A stretch of DNA of 57,338 nucleotides. It comes from Chara braunii. Taxonomy: Eukaryota > Streptophyta > Charophyceae > Charales > Characeae. Each line of letters opens with the position of its first letter. Position 1 is the first letter of the stretch. This document shows, one piece after another, positions 22,682 through 33,369 of the stretch. The notes beneath the pieces are model-generated. The model worked only from the letters and a program-made list of their open reading frames with translations, searched no databases and had not been told where the DNA came from. The position numbers and the translations under genes are program-made. The DNA is taken from the NCBI GenBank assembly GCA_003427395.1, contig BFEA01000703.1, forward strand, positions 236,888 through 294,225, in the 5' to 3' direction.

Positions 22682-22796
22682 GCGCAATTTCGGCATCCTT
22701 TGAACCGAAATCATCAGGCCTTACCTGGTTCCCGCCAATAGGGCCTGACGATTTCGGTTCACAAAAGGCCGCAAAACAAAAGGCCGAGATTGCGGC
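22682..22796. repeat. Fold-back element
   Basis: The left arm contains GCGCAATTTCGGC and GAACCGAAATCATCAGGCC. The right arm, reversed, contains GCCGCAATCTCGGCC and GAACCGAAATCGTCAGGCC. Arms of ~40-55 bp surround a ~20-bp centre, consistent with a fold-back MITE. Confidence 0.65.
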
Positions 22797-22799
22797 AAG

Positions 22800-24240
22800 A
22801 AACGGCGGCAAACGGGGGCAAACGGAGGCAAACGTATCTGCTCGATCCAGCTATAACAATATCCCCAACACACGAAAAACACGAAGAAATCTCAAGGCCG
22901 TCGCCCTTCTGAAAAAAGACAAAAAGGAACGAAGGAAAAATGGGCTCCAAAGCGTGGCCACGGAGATTCGTAATCCGATCTAACGGTTGGATCCTGTTTT
23001 TGACCCAATGGCGGGAAAGATAATCCTTCAGACGACCGCAGTAAGTGTGACAAGCAACAGCCAGTTTGTTAATTGGCTCTTAAAAACCCTTCTGAGGTTT
23101 CAGGCGTACATATAATTCCGTCTGTTTGTCATGCTCAAGTACGCGCACACTTCCGCCCCAGAGGAAATAAAGCGACACGGGAGAAATGGCGGGAAAGAAG
23201 GGAGAATCACGAACAAGATAAGAGTGATCTGGCGGGAAGCAAAAGGCCTTGAAACGGGTGCCCACGGACGCGTACCTTTTTCTTTTGGGAGAAAAAGGGG
23301 GGGGGGGGGGGGAGGGATCCAAAGGTACGACAGAGGGAAGAAGAATATGACCAAGATGGAGGGAAAAAGAGAGGGCGGAGTGAAGATGACGAGGAGAAAG
23401 AGGAAGGAATGAAGAAAAGAGAGACGGAGGAAAACGAGAAAAAAAGGAGAAACCGACGTAGGAGAGAAGCGAACCACGCAAGCTTAAGTGCACGCTGATC
23501 GATAACCCGATCCAGGGAAGGGAAAAAAAAACGAAAAAAAAAAGGGCACAAATGGACGCAAAGGATAACTCAATCCAGAAAGGAGAAAAAAAAAACAAAA
23601 AAAAACGCACATGGCGAGAGATCTAGGCTACCAGCCGGGCGCCTGGGTCACCCTATTTTCCCGGTAGCAAGAAAAAAGAAAATCCGGAAAAAAACTATGT
23701 TATGCAGAAAAATGAACTGAACAACTTTTGCGTCAGGGTCACATCGAAATTCTTTACCATATTTAAAATAAAACATAAAGTCAATAATAATTTTATTTTA
23801 TTTATTTATTTATTTATTTTGCCCGCCCGGGCAAGTGGCCCCAGGCCACTCTGGTAGCCTAGCGAGAAATTAAATTATCGAGCAGAAATACACACGCGAG
23901 CACACCGCTAACGCGACGCAAATACTCAGCGCGAACTCGCACCAGGATCTTTTGTGAATGATCTTTGGACGCGATTGTGGTCAAATACGTACAGCACTTC
24001 CCAAATTCGGTCACAGGTACATCGAGGGAGGTCCTAGTCTCAGGAAGTTCAGCTGCCGATCCAACGTCACTGCTGTTCCAACTCCAATTTTACTTTCTTT
24101 TTTTCCCGCTCTGTAAAGGGAACGAAAAATGAAACATTTAAAACAATCACACATACAAACGAACAAACAAATTGCTCTACAGGTGTGTCATTTCGTCCGG
24201 GGAAAAAAGGCGGGTAAACGGTCTGTCGGTGTGAGATGAG
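22800..24240. other. Intronic stretch rich in purine tracts
   Basis: G/A-rich strand bias at 23180-23610 with a G run at ~23297, and TTTA repeats at 23790-23820. Long Phe/Ser-rich translations on the minus strand reflect this composition. No exon is supported. Confidence 0.4.
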
Positions 24241-24245
24241 CACGT

Positions 24246-24365
24246 CTACCGTCTTCACCCCAACCAATCGAACGCGCGGTCATTATCGCCGTATTGGGGC
24301 AACTTTCAGTCTACATACAATGAATAATGACCGGGCGTTCTATTCGGGTGAAGACGGTACGGTAG
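24246..24365. repeat. Fold-back MITE near exon 1
   Basis: The left arm starts CTACCGTCTTCACCCC and ends GCGGTCATTAT. The right arm reversed has CCGTCTTCACCCG and CCCGGTCATTAT. Arms are ~41 bp with a ~37-bp centre. It lies ~600 bp inside intron 1 of the BFN gene. Confidence 0.7.
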
Positions 24366-24400
24366 GCCTTCAACATGCGGTCGAAATCGATTGCCGAATA

Positions 24401-24498
24401 CACAGAACACGTTTGCATTCATGTGGAGTAATTAACACATGTACGATCACACAGAACACGTTTGCAATCATGTGGAGTAATTAACACATGTACGATCA
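24401..24498. repeat. 49-bp tandem duplication
   Basis: A unit with CACAGAACACGTTTGCA.TC and GGAGTAATTAACACATGTAC occurs twice with one substitution. Confidence 0.9.
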
Positions 24499-24960
24499 CG
24501 TCCCGATCAGACACGTGGCAATGAGGTTAATTACCAAAAGCTTCATCTCACATCACAAAATTATCCACACGCATGAAATAAATAAAAAAAAAAGATAATC
24601 GCCAGAGAAACGAAAGAGAAGACAGTATCCTCCTCGGAGTGCGAGGAAAGAAAGAAATATCAGAGTAATTCATCCATAATTAATCATTAAGTAATCATCA
24701 AGTAATCATTAGTTATTCATAATAATATGGGGAATTATTTCGTTGCAAAGCAAGGAACCTCGGCAATTACCACGAAAATATGTACTCGATCAAAGAACAA
24801 AAAACACAAATTTTGACACAATATTCAAATACAGAGAAGCAAAGCACTCCGAGAATACCACGGTCGTTCCTTGGGAGTCTTTTGGTGCAAAAATACTGTA
24901 ATACGGGGAAAAGACAAAATGCGAAGACTGGAAAACTCAAATAAAGAATTCATATCATAC

Positions 24961-25510
24961 CTGCATCTACCACTCGCGCTTCCATGTACTCGTCCAAATC
25001 TTCCACATGCTGCCCATCAGAATTCTCCGCGCTCTCGTTATCTAAGGCAGCTCTAACACACAGGCCTCCCCTCTCTCCTCCTCGAGAAGGCGAATGATGG
25101 GCCGGCTCTCTGCCAGGTCTTCGCGAAACCGACTGCAGTGAATGGTGATGAAGATCTGGTCGCGGGTTGGAGTCCCTGCATGGCCAAGCAGTAGAGATCA
25201 TCAAAAGCCGCCGCTGTGAAATCGAGCGTCCAGAAGCTCTCGGTCGGGATACCTTCGAAGCATCCGACAAGCTCTTGCAAGACGAAGAAGAAGAACGCGG
25301 GCACCTCCTCCTCAGAAACGAAATTGGGGACGACGGTGTCAATAGCCTGCCAAATCCACGTGGCAAAACAAGCGACGTTCGTCCGCTGACGTAGCCGCAA
25401 CTAACCGATGTTGACAACGCCCCTGCTTCCAGATCCACAACTCCGAAAACGTCCTGCGCTTTCACCACATCTACACCTACCGCGCACGTCGCTCCCGCCA
25501 TTATCACCAT
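24961..25510 (-). CDS. Exon 1 of a plastid-targeted BFN/DUF151 (bifunctional nuclease-type) protein
   Basis: The minus strand reads open from ATG at 25510 (a second ATG at 25501) for 183 codons plus one base, then meets a good donor G|GTATGA at 24960. The first ~140 residues are rich in Ser, Arg and Ala and poor in acidic residues, as in chloroplast transit peptides; a VRA|A-like cleavage site lies near residue 150. After it come acidic residues and the stretch DEYMEARVVDA. The phase-1 end joins the phase-1 start of the exon at 4384-4554, giving ...ARVVDAVRMVPV..., the expected lead into a plant BFN domain. Plant members of the family are described as bifunctional nucleases of plastid or nucleus. 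That this exon pairs with the distant ones is inferred from phase and family order; an overlapping frame also reads open, so a transcript is needed. Confidence 0.62.
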
Positions 25511-25561
25511 CTCTCTCTCTCTCTCTCCCCGCACACACGTACAGAGATGTCAGGGAAGCCA

Positions 25562-25600
<39 letters not shown>

Positions 25601-25610
25601 CCCAGACACT
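25511..25610 (-). promoter_or_regulatory. GA-repeat tracts just upstream of the BFN start codon
   Basis: Two CT runs on the plus strand (25511-25527 and 25566-25598) give GA repeats in the presumed 5' UTR or core promoter of the minus-strand gene. GA/CT tracts near plant start sites are common. No TATA box at a plausible distance was identified. Confidence 0.35.
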
Positions 25611-25699
25611 CGATAAAGCCAGGGCTCGTCTCTCTCGCAAGCACACACGCACACTCACACACACAGACACCAATCAAACAAACACACACACTCAAAGAG

Positions 25700-26640
25700 A
25701 CGTCATGTCAGTGAAGTGAAGGTGTTTGTATCGATTGCCGGGAGGAGAAGCCGCCTCGAGGATGTGTTTTCTAGTTCCGGTCGCGGCAGACAAGCCACAT
25801 GATGACTCTTGATTGTCGTTCACTGTTCGCCTTTCCGAGCAGAACCTCACAGTCTCTACATACGTCCAGCGCAATTGCCACCATGTCAGCCAAGCCACTA
25901 CCTCGTGGTCAGTGTCACTGTCAGCCTCATCGTCCCAAGGATCTGGAGCTTCTCAAAGAGATCTGCACAGCGAGCAAAAATCAGACGTCAACAAAAAACC
26001 CGTGCGAATTGTCATTTTCCCTCAAGCTTAGAGAGATCGTCTATGCTCTGACAAATAAACAACAATTGCCTACGTTCCGGATTTTCGAAAAGAAATTTTA
26101 TGATCCCTATTTTAAAAGAGAAAATTACATACGTTCTGGCACATAAACACGTCTATATATAGATCCTCCTCTCCCTTTCTGTGCCGTTCTCAGTGAATAT
26201 ATATACACGACTACGCTAGCCCCCTCGCACGGTTTTCTCCGGTCAGTTTGAGCGGCCGTGATTTTGTTACGCTAGCCATGCTATGCATCTTTTTTCTTGT
26301 CTTTTTTTTGCGTGTGTCATGCCATGCTATGCATCTTGATATAGAAGTGGGTCTGGTGGCATTTTCTGGCAGTGAGACCTTTGTGTTTCCTGGGGGTTCT
26401 TTCAGTAAAGTCCTCAGTCTGGTGTGGAAAAGCGTCAGTCTGCCTTTTTTTCGCCAATGGTAAACCCCTCTATGGCTGCAGTGGTCGGTGCCCACCACAG
26501 GAATGACTGATGTCCACATCAAGATTGTAGACGGTCAGCCTGATGACTCGTTGAAACTCCGACAAAACAGCCCTCGTCACAGCACCCCGTTATTGTCCTT
26601 CCTTTCTGCCTCCAGTTCACCTCACAGTTCTCTCTCTCTC
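25700..26640. other. Stretch right of the BFN gene without a recognised gene
   Basis: A plus-strand ORF of 115 codons (25799-26146) has no recognisable domain. TATATATAG at ~26154 and TATATATAC at ~26200 are TATA-like. A CATGCTATGCATCTT phrase is repeated at 26277 and 26324. Confidence 0.35.
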
Positions 26641-26647
26641 TCTCTCC

Positions 26648-26680
26648 CCATTCGATTGGCCGGAGTGCCACGATTGCTGG

Positions 26681-26718
<38 letters not shown>

Positions 26719-26750
26719 CATTCGACTGGCCGGAGTGCCACGATTGCTGG

Positions 26751-26807
<57 letters not shown>
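26648..26807. repeat. Repeated unit with long (CT)n running into a gap
   Basis: A ~60-bp unit (GGCCGGAGTGCCACGATTGC plus CT run) occurs twice. The last CT run enters the gap, so the array is probably longer than assembled. Confidence 0.9.
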
Positions 26808-27497
26808 NNNNNNNNNNNNNNNNNNNNNNNNNNNNNNNNNNNNNNNNNNNNNNNNNNNNNNNNNNNNNNNNNNNNNNNNNNNNNNNNNNNNNNNNNNNNN
26901 NNNNNNNNNNNNNNNNNNNNNNNNNNNNNNNNNNNNNNNNNNNNNNNNNNNNNNNNNNNNNNNNNNNNNNNNNNNNNNNNNNNNNNNNNNNNNNNNNNNN
27001 NNNNNNNNNNNNNNNNNNNNNNNNNNNNNNNNNNNNNNNNNNNNNNNNNNNNNNNNNNNNNNNNNNNNNNNNNNNNNNNNNNNNNNNNNNNNNNNNNNNN
27101 NNNNNNNNNNNNNNNNNNNNNNNNNNNNNNNNNNNNNNNNNNNNNNNNNNNNNNNNNNNNNNNNNNNNNNNNNNNNNNNNNNNNNNNNNNNNNNNNNNNN
27201 NNNNNNNNNNNNNNNNNNNNNNNNNNNNNNNNNNNNNNNNNNNNNNNNNNNNNNNNNNNNNNNNNNNNNNNNNNNNNNNNNNNNNNNNNNNNNNNNNNNN
27301 NNNNNNNNNNNNNNNNNNNNNNNNNNNNNNNNNNNNNNNNNNNNNNNNNNNNNNNNNNNNNNNNNNNNNNNNNNNNNNNNNNNNNNNNNNNNNNNNNNNN
27401 NNNNNNNNNNNNNNNNNNNNNNNNNNNNNNNNNNNNNNNNNNNNNNNNNNNNNNNNNNNNNNNNNNNNNNNNNNNNNNNNNNNNNNNNNNNNNNNNN
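26808..27497. other. Assembly gap, 690 N
   Basis: Unknown bases flanked by (CT)n on the left and poly-A on the right, both typical assembly breakers. Confidence 1.
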
Positions 27498-28199
27498 AAA
27501 AAAAAAAAAAAAAAGAAAAAAACTCGCAAATGCAAGCAAATATATAACTAACAACATCTCGTCGACTGAGCATCGATTCAAACATTCAAAACATCGTGAC
27601 GTAAAACTGGAATACATTTTTTTTTTTAACGAAAGTACATACATCCTTGCTCCTTCCTCCTCTTGAGGTTCAGAACCTCCGTACCCACTCCAGGATGCGG
27701 AAACGGGTTCAAGGAACACCCATGACCTCGATAGCCCAGAGGAAATGGTCTTCCTCCTCTTGCGGCTCAAGGAAGACGGTTATCACCATAGCCAAGGTCC
27801 AGAGGAAGCCGGATGACACTGAGCCAATCACTCGAGGAAACGCGACACGTGTGCACAACCATATCAAGCCCACAAACAACGCGACAAAGAGACGAGACGG
27901 AGACAACACTACAGAATGTACCACACAGAGGAGGACGGGGCGTGTCCTCGTTGCATATTTTCTCGCTAGTAGTATGTCCAACACATCGAGACAAACACAC
28001 AACACACGGGAAATGGGAAAAACTTATAATAATAATAATAATAACAATAATAATAACGACGACGGTACCTCCGCGAGTGCTGTTGCGCAGCAGCGCGTGT
28101 ACGCGCACAAACGAGAAAAAAGTGACAACAATAACGACGACGAGAACTAACTAGAGGTATGACCAAATAGCGAGAATAAACCTCCCCCTCCGCCGGAGG

Positions 28200-28250
<51 letters not shown>

Positions 28251-28316
28251 CTCAACACGACTGGCCATCGATCCAACCGGAATTCATGTGCATGCGAAAA
28301 CAGCCGCATGACCAGC

Positions 28317-28372
<56 letters not shown>

Positions 28373-28429
28373 GAGAGAGAGAGAGGGGAAGAAGAGTATC
28401 GACATGTCACCTCCCCTTAGTCCGGGCAA
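27498..28429. repeat. Simple-repeat-rich stretch
   Basis: Poly-A at 27498-27514, ATA/AAC triplets at 28021-28057, and (GA)n at 28206-28248 and 28320-28384. A pair of related phrases (CTTCCTCCTCTTGAGG / CTTCCTCCTCTTGCGG) occurs near 27652 and 27750. No gene seen. Confidence 0.7.
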
Positions 28430-28598
28430 GCATCAAGCAGAGGAGTAGTTCTGTTGTGCAGCGAGAGCTGCAAATGATGTCGTCAGCATCAAGCAGAGGA
28501 GTAGTTCTGTTGTGCAGCGAGAGCTGCAAATGATGTCGTCAGCATCAAACAGAGGGGTAAGTTCTGTTCTGCAGCGAGAGCTGCTAATGATGTCGTCA
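28430..28598. repeat. 56-bp tandem repeat, three copies
   Basis: Copies at 28430, 28486 and 28542 share GCATCAAGCAGAGGAGTAGT and GCAGCGAGAGCTGC, a hairpin (GCAGC-GAGA-GCTGC). The first two are identical; the third has several changes and one inserted base. Confidence 0.95.
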
Positions 28599-28599
28599 C

Positions 28600-29093
28600 A
28601 CATGACAATTCCTGATTGGGAGTTCAGAAAGAAAACAGGCAAAAGAGACGGAGCACGCCGGGAGGAAATAGAAAAAGACAAACGCATACGCGCATGCATG
28701 CGAGCGGGCTCGCAGGCAGGCAGAAGACCAGATGGATAGAAAACGGACGCGGCTAGAAGGAGCCACGGCTCTTCCGCCGGATGAGCTGACATGCTGAATC
28801 GGGGAACCAAATAGATAGGCACAGGAGAACCGCAAAAAAATGGGCTGCGATGGATGGATTCGAGAGATGACGGACGTGTAGTGATGCTGACACCCACTTA
28901 TTCCCAGCTCGTTCTTGTCATGCGAAACGCAAAAAATGGAATTCGGTGTTAAACATCTCCTTCGTCTATTCCACTTTCTTGTCCTCTCTTTGTCCCTAAT
29001 GGATGCTAACCTCCTTCACCGGCTCCACTTTCTCTCTCCCGTAAACTACTCTCTCGCTCGCTCTTCCTGGCAAGTTCGAGTACGATAGCCTCT

Positions 29094-29142
<49 letters not shown>

Positions 29143-29880
29143 TATCTGTGTGTCTGTGCCGTCATCTCCCTTCAACAGCACGCGATCTCTTTCTCTGTCT
29201 GCTTCCGTGTGTCTGTGTGTCTGCGCTGTGCGTGTCCTCACTTACCCAGGCACCCACTGTCGCTCCTATGCGCTCAGCTCGTACTCAGCACAGCAATTTA
29301 CCCATCTAGTACCATTGGTTTTGACGAAACCACCCGACAAGACATCAACCGAGAATATATAAAGGAAGAAAAGAGAAAGAAAGAAATCGGACCGACCGTG
29401 CGAACACATGTGCTGGTTGCCCATCCCAACAACGATAAACTTTGCTGACGCCACAGACCGCTTCGCTTTTCTGACGTTCCTCGGCTCCTTCGTCTTTCTC
29501 CACTTCCGTGACAGAACGGAAGAAAAAAGAAACTGAGCTGACCTTTCTTTCTCTTGCCTTCTTTCTTTTTCTTTCCTGCTCTTTTCCCCGTTCCCTCCCG
29601 CTTCCTTGTCACAATCGCTCACACCGAAAAAAAAAGTATCAAAAATTGCCAAGTGGACCATCCATTATTACGTTTCCGATTCGGATATTTTTCCTGCCGC
29701 CTGATTTCGTATCGAAGTCGACCACTTGAAATTGCCGATCTGATAGTCCCGCCAATGCACTCCGCCCCCCAAACCGGTCGAACACGGTCGTTCGCCACTG
29801 ACCGGTCGGTCCACCGATCGTAGACAGTCCACCTCTACCTAGGGTAGACAGCCCACAACCCGGGCCCAGCGGTAGGTCCC
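28600..29880. other. Stretch without a recognised gene
   Basis: Contains a (GT)n run at 29097-29134 and A/T-biased tracts. No domain recognised in any frame. Confidence 0.4.
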
Positions 29881-29889
29881 ACTTACGCG

Positions 29890-30080
29890 GATCCTCCATT
29901 TTTAACCGTAGTTTACCACAAGATCGACGGCCAAAAATGAACACGCCAGTCAAGCGGGACTTGGACTTGGCCCCCGGTCCCCCGGTTCCTTCCTGGTCTC
30001 GGGTCCCCCTTGCACACGTTTTCCATTGTGGCCGTCGATCTGCATGATCTCCCAGCCGAAATTGAAAAACGTGAGACTAC
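29890..30080. repeat. Degenerate relative of the 30119-30214 fold-back
   Basis: AGATCGACGGCCAAAAATG near 29920 is mirrored by CATTGTGGCCGTCGATCT near 30026-30043, with CATTTTTAACCGTAG upstream. It shares the core words (ATTTTT-ACCGT, GATC-ACGG) of the perfect fold-back next door. Confidence 0.45.
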
Positions 30081-30118
30081 CTGGAGCGAGGTCCCGCCAG
30101 TAGAGAGGACTCGAGTTA

Positions 30119-30214
30119 AGGCCAGATCCCACTAGCCCCTATTGTTCATTTTTTACCATCGATTACGAAGATCAACGGTCAGAAATGAATAATAGGGGCT
30201 AGTGGGATCTGGCC
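30119..30214. mobile_element. Near-perfect fold-back (MITE-like) element
   Basis: Outer arms of 24 bp starting GGCCAGATCCCACTAGCCCC are perfect inverted repeats. Pairing continues inward (TTCATTT..., ACC.T.GAT) with a few mismatches to a ~7-nt loop (TACGAAG) near 30167. Arms of ~45 bp out of 96 bp leave no room for a coding part. Such symmetry suggests a young element. Confidence 0.8.
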
Positions 30215-30750
30215 CTTAACCCTTGAAAGACTGTGGACGTGAATGTGCAGAGGTGCAGAGAATCGCGAATTGATCTGCTTTTTATGCATCTCCCCGTAAA
30301 CAGCGTCCAGAGTCAAGCGCCTCATCCAATCCTCGTTGCCATAGTTGCACCTCGCCCCTGGGCAACCTCCTCCTCCTCCTTACCTCGCCCTTCCCGGTGG
30401 GTCAGGCCCAGGTCCAGGTCCGACCTACCTACCTAACGGATTGATTTTGACTAGGCCGTTAATCCTTGTTGTAATCTACAGACACGGTTGAGGAATCCAG
30501 GCAAGTGGGGCCTCGCTCCTTGTTGAGATGTCCCTCAAGCGCTCTGATCAGTGAGCGAGTGCGTCGCCCAATACTACACGCCAAATGCGTTAGTAGCGTG
30601 GCCTTGTTTTTTTTCATTTGGCTTAGTAGCTGGCGAGTCGTCTGTGTGTGTGTGTGGAGCGAGGCTTTCAGTTCAGTGCGGGCAGTTGTTGTTAGTCGCG
30701 TCGTAATCGTAATTGCAGGCCTGGCAGACAGAAATTTGGGTTTAACCAGA

Positions 30751-30825
30751 GCGGACATGTTTGTGGAGAAATGCAGCGAAGCAGCGCAATCGCAGCTCTC
30801 TGCACCTCTCCACAAACACGTCCGA
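30751..30825. repeat. Fold-back with 18-bp arms
   Basis: CGGACATGTTTGTGGAGA (30752-30769) pairs with TCTCCACAAACACGTCCG (30807-30824) with one mismatch, around a centre that itself contains TGCAG/CTGCA. Confidence 0.75.
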
Positions 30826-31321
30826 ATTCGGGCGTTGAATCTGATCCTCTTTGTTTGTGCGTCCACCCCCCGGAAAAAGTGTGATACATGTGGGAACGAG
30901 GCAACTGCGACGCTGACTGCGGTGCATGCGACGGGAGGCACGATGATGAAAGAGGGACGGGTCGGTAGTCACGCGGGAGATTTTGTAGAAATGCCCCCCA
31001 AAACAATACATACACGGCGGCGCCCCGCCACAAACCATGGCTCGAGTATCTTCCAGCGTTCTTAGTGAATATACATTCTTCGTTTCGCACATTTGGTCAG
31101 TTGTGTGGCGAGGCGCGTCTTCTGTGTTTGGTTCGCTTTTTTTCTTGTTGGCGGGGTGAAATCTGCGTCGCCAAAGCGACGTTTCTGTCACGTGGCCTCA
31201 CTTTCCACTTTGGGGGAGTCGATTCGCTCAGTCGGACGGCCGTGAAAGGGTGCTGGAGGCCGGTCGCGCGAAGTTCCCCTCGACGTCCAGGTTCGGGCAA
31301 AAATAGTGTCGGGGCACCAAC

Positions 31322-31698
31322 GGGGCCTAGCTCGGTTGGTACACCCCTGGATTGTTGAAATATAGGCTCATGTTCAGTTTAAAATACGAAGGGCCATATG
31401 TGGCCTCCTGACCCAACCTGAATAGAGCTGAAGAATAGGAATTCTTGGGTACAATAAGGAGGGGTAGGCAGAAAGAGGCTTCTATAATGATTTGTTGAAT
31501 TTATGCAGGCCTCCCCTCCCATGCCTTTTCTTCTGTGCTTAAAGTTATTTTGGTAGAAGTGCTAAAGGAAAACTATGCCTGCAGGGGTCCCCTCTAGATA
31601 GTCTTAGGAGTAGGTAGTGGAAGGGAAACAAACAGAAGTTGAGAGAAGAACATAGACAGTTGTGATCACCCCAATAAATAAAATAAAAAAGAGAAAAC
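31322..31698 (+). mobile_element. SINE with tRNA-like head and A-rich tail
   Basis: GGGGCCTAGCTCGGTTGGTA (box A region) and GGATTGTTGAAATATAGG (anticodon-arm region, GTT-like) start the element, which matches 22421-22466. It ends in CCCCAATAAATAAAATAAAA. Box B is not recognisable, so it is decayed. Confidence 0.5.
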
Positions 31699-31719
31699 TA
31701 CGGCGCAGTCATGGTTTGA

Positions 31720-31845
31720 GTTTGTAATTGCACTCGAGGCAAAAGGGCCGGTAATGCTGAATGTATATGACCTACGTTTCGGGTCCGGTGGGGTCGCGTG
31801 GGGGTGTGTTGTATTCGCGGGATTGTCTGAAGTGCAATTACAAAC
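31720..31845. mobile_element. Short element with perfect 15-bp terminal inverted repeats
   Basis: GTTTGTAATTGCACT at 31720-31734 and its exact reverse complement at 31831-31845 enclose 96 bp with no ORF. A second CCCCAATAAAAAAAT A-rich tract follows at ~31872. Confidence 0.65.
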
Positions 31846-31964
31846 TGTTTTCGTGGCTGCGCCAAAGTTACCCCAATAAAAAAATAAAAAATAAAAAAAT
31901 AAAAAAAATACTGCAACGGCAGCCCTTTTCTTGTGCAGGTTTAACTTTTGGAAAGCTTTCTGCA

Positions 31965-32157
31965 ATGGACGCTGGACCCGGTCTCCAGCAAGTTGATGTA
32001 TTAGACACAGTTGGTGAAACTGCGAGCTTGGCTGGTAAGCGAAACTGGCTGATGCTGCCAGGATAACTCCGGGTTGAATTGTGAGGTCCCCGGCCTCGTC
32101 CCCTTGCTTTTATAATATGATATTTGAAGCTTAAAAATAATTATATAAAAAAAAAAA
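31965..32157 (+). mobile_element. LINE 3' end with poly-A, plus strand
   Basis: GACGCTGGACCCGGTCTCCA is matched by GACGCTAGACCCGGTTTCCA at 37738. TGTGAGGTCCCCGGCCTCG matches the tail at 22016. Poly-A lies at 32146-32158. It abuts the minus-strand LINE RT fragment with no spacer. Confidence 0.65.
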
Positions 32158-32159
32158 AT

Positions 32160-33290
32160 CTGCAGTGTTCTGATATCGAAGATAGGCTGGTATGCATCAC
32201 CTCCCAGGCCTCTGATTCCTCCCCCGAACCACAGTTGGGAGAAGGAAATGATGGTGACCACCAGCGCCCTGCCGAATAGTGAGAGTGACATGGTGTTCAC
32301 CAGTCTGTTCATGCTTGCGGCAACTTTCTCTATCAAGATTGCATATTGTATCTGCACCGTCTTTGTCAGTGAGATTTGGACACCTAAGAGGCGCTCCGCT
32401 GTGTCTGCGGGTACCCTTTTCATGCCCCATGAGACTGTTAAATTCATATGTTGACGGTAGAATGTATACAGATTTGTTCCAGTTCACAGATGCCTCAGAT
32501 GCGTCAGAGTGTTACTAGGGTATTTTGCAATTCTATTAGGTCCTCGGTGGAGTTAGAACAGATTGTGAGTTGATCGTCAGCTAGTGGTCCTCCTTTCCTC
32601 TGACGGTCTCTCATAGAATAGATAGACCCCTGATTTTTGGGTTTGATTTAATATTATTTTGTAGTACTTCTATTTGGAGCACAAATAGAAGTGGGGCAAG
32701 GGGGCAACCTTGTCTGAGGGAGCAGGTTAATTTAAAGGTAGATGAGATTTTTTCGTTGACCATTATTGCCACGGTCGCGTGGGTGTAGAGTGCAAAGACC
32801 CACCTGAGAAACTGCGGCCCAAAGTTTATGTGTTTAAGTGTAACTTCTACAAATGACCAGCCAACTTTGTCATAGGCTTTCTCCAGGTCTAGGGCTAGTA
32901 TCATAATGTTCATATCGGTTTTATTCATTTTTTTTAGTGCTTAATAGCTGTGATGATATTATCAAAAATGGAATGACCCTTGATGAAGGCCCCTTGCTCT
33001 AGACTCACCAACTTGGGTAAGAACAGGCCTAGCCTGATCGCCAGGGTTTTTGCTAATAATTTATAGGATACATTTAGTAAAGTAATTGATCTCCAGTTTC
33101 GTATATCTGATTTTTCCCATTTTTTGTACATAAGTGAGAGGATATCTTTAGATATGCCTGGGGTCAGGTTTTGCCTTCCAAGACCTAATTCAAAATCTTG
33201 AGTAGACCAGGGGTCAGTTCTCACCAGAATGTAGTATAGAATTTCACAGGTAACACATCCTCTCCAGGGAATTTAACCCATCCTCTCCAG
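32160..33290 (-). pseudogene. LINE (L1-like) reverse transcriptase fragment, minus strand
   Basis: Reading down from ~33290: a PGED...KFYTTFW start, then LTPGISKDILSLMYKK and NWRSITLLNVSYKLLAKTLA (RT blocks 0-2). Next are GAFIKGHSI-DNI and ALDLEKAYDKVGW (catalytic block A), SLRQGCPLAPLLF (block B), then LADDQLTICSNS carrying the catalytic A-D-D at ~32568. LLGVQISL and the thumb region (GRALVV...SQLWF) follow to 32200. At least three frame changes and stops, plus a 19-bp tandem duplication near 33258-33295, inactivate it. Endonuclease and zf-RVT parts are missing here. Confidence 0.85.
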
Positions 33291-33369
33291 GGAATTTGCC
33301 AAGTGTCATTTGATCCTTGGCGTGTGTTAGTTCGTTAAACCATCAGTACTTGGCCCAACTATCAGCCGT

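Larger units (their letters stand above)
4555..24960 (-). other. Very long intron 1 of the BFN/DUF151 gene
   Basis: About 20.4 kb separates the donor at 24960 from the acceptor at 4555, with no other convincing minus-strand coding exon between them. It is filled with SINEs, at least two TIR elements, several minisatellites, U6- and U2-like sequences, a LINE fragment and simple repeats. The limits are inferred from matching phase-1 splice sites. A missed small symmetric exon is possible. Confidence 0.55.

Noticed and set aside
23080-23610. Phe/Ser/Pro-rich 176-codon minus-strand ORF
   Set aside because: It reflects a purine-rich plus strand with simple repeats. No domain or splice context.
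26488-27770. Very long ORFs on both strands across 26.5-27.7 kb
   Set aside because: They only pass through 690 N and CT/GA repeats, so there is no coding evidence.
30505-31065. 186-codon plus-strand ORF
   Set aside because: It spans a fold-back element and has no recognisable domain; overlapping frames on the other strand are equally long.
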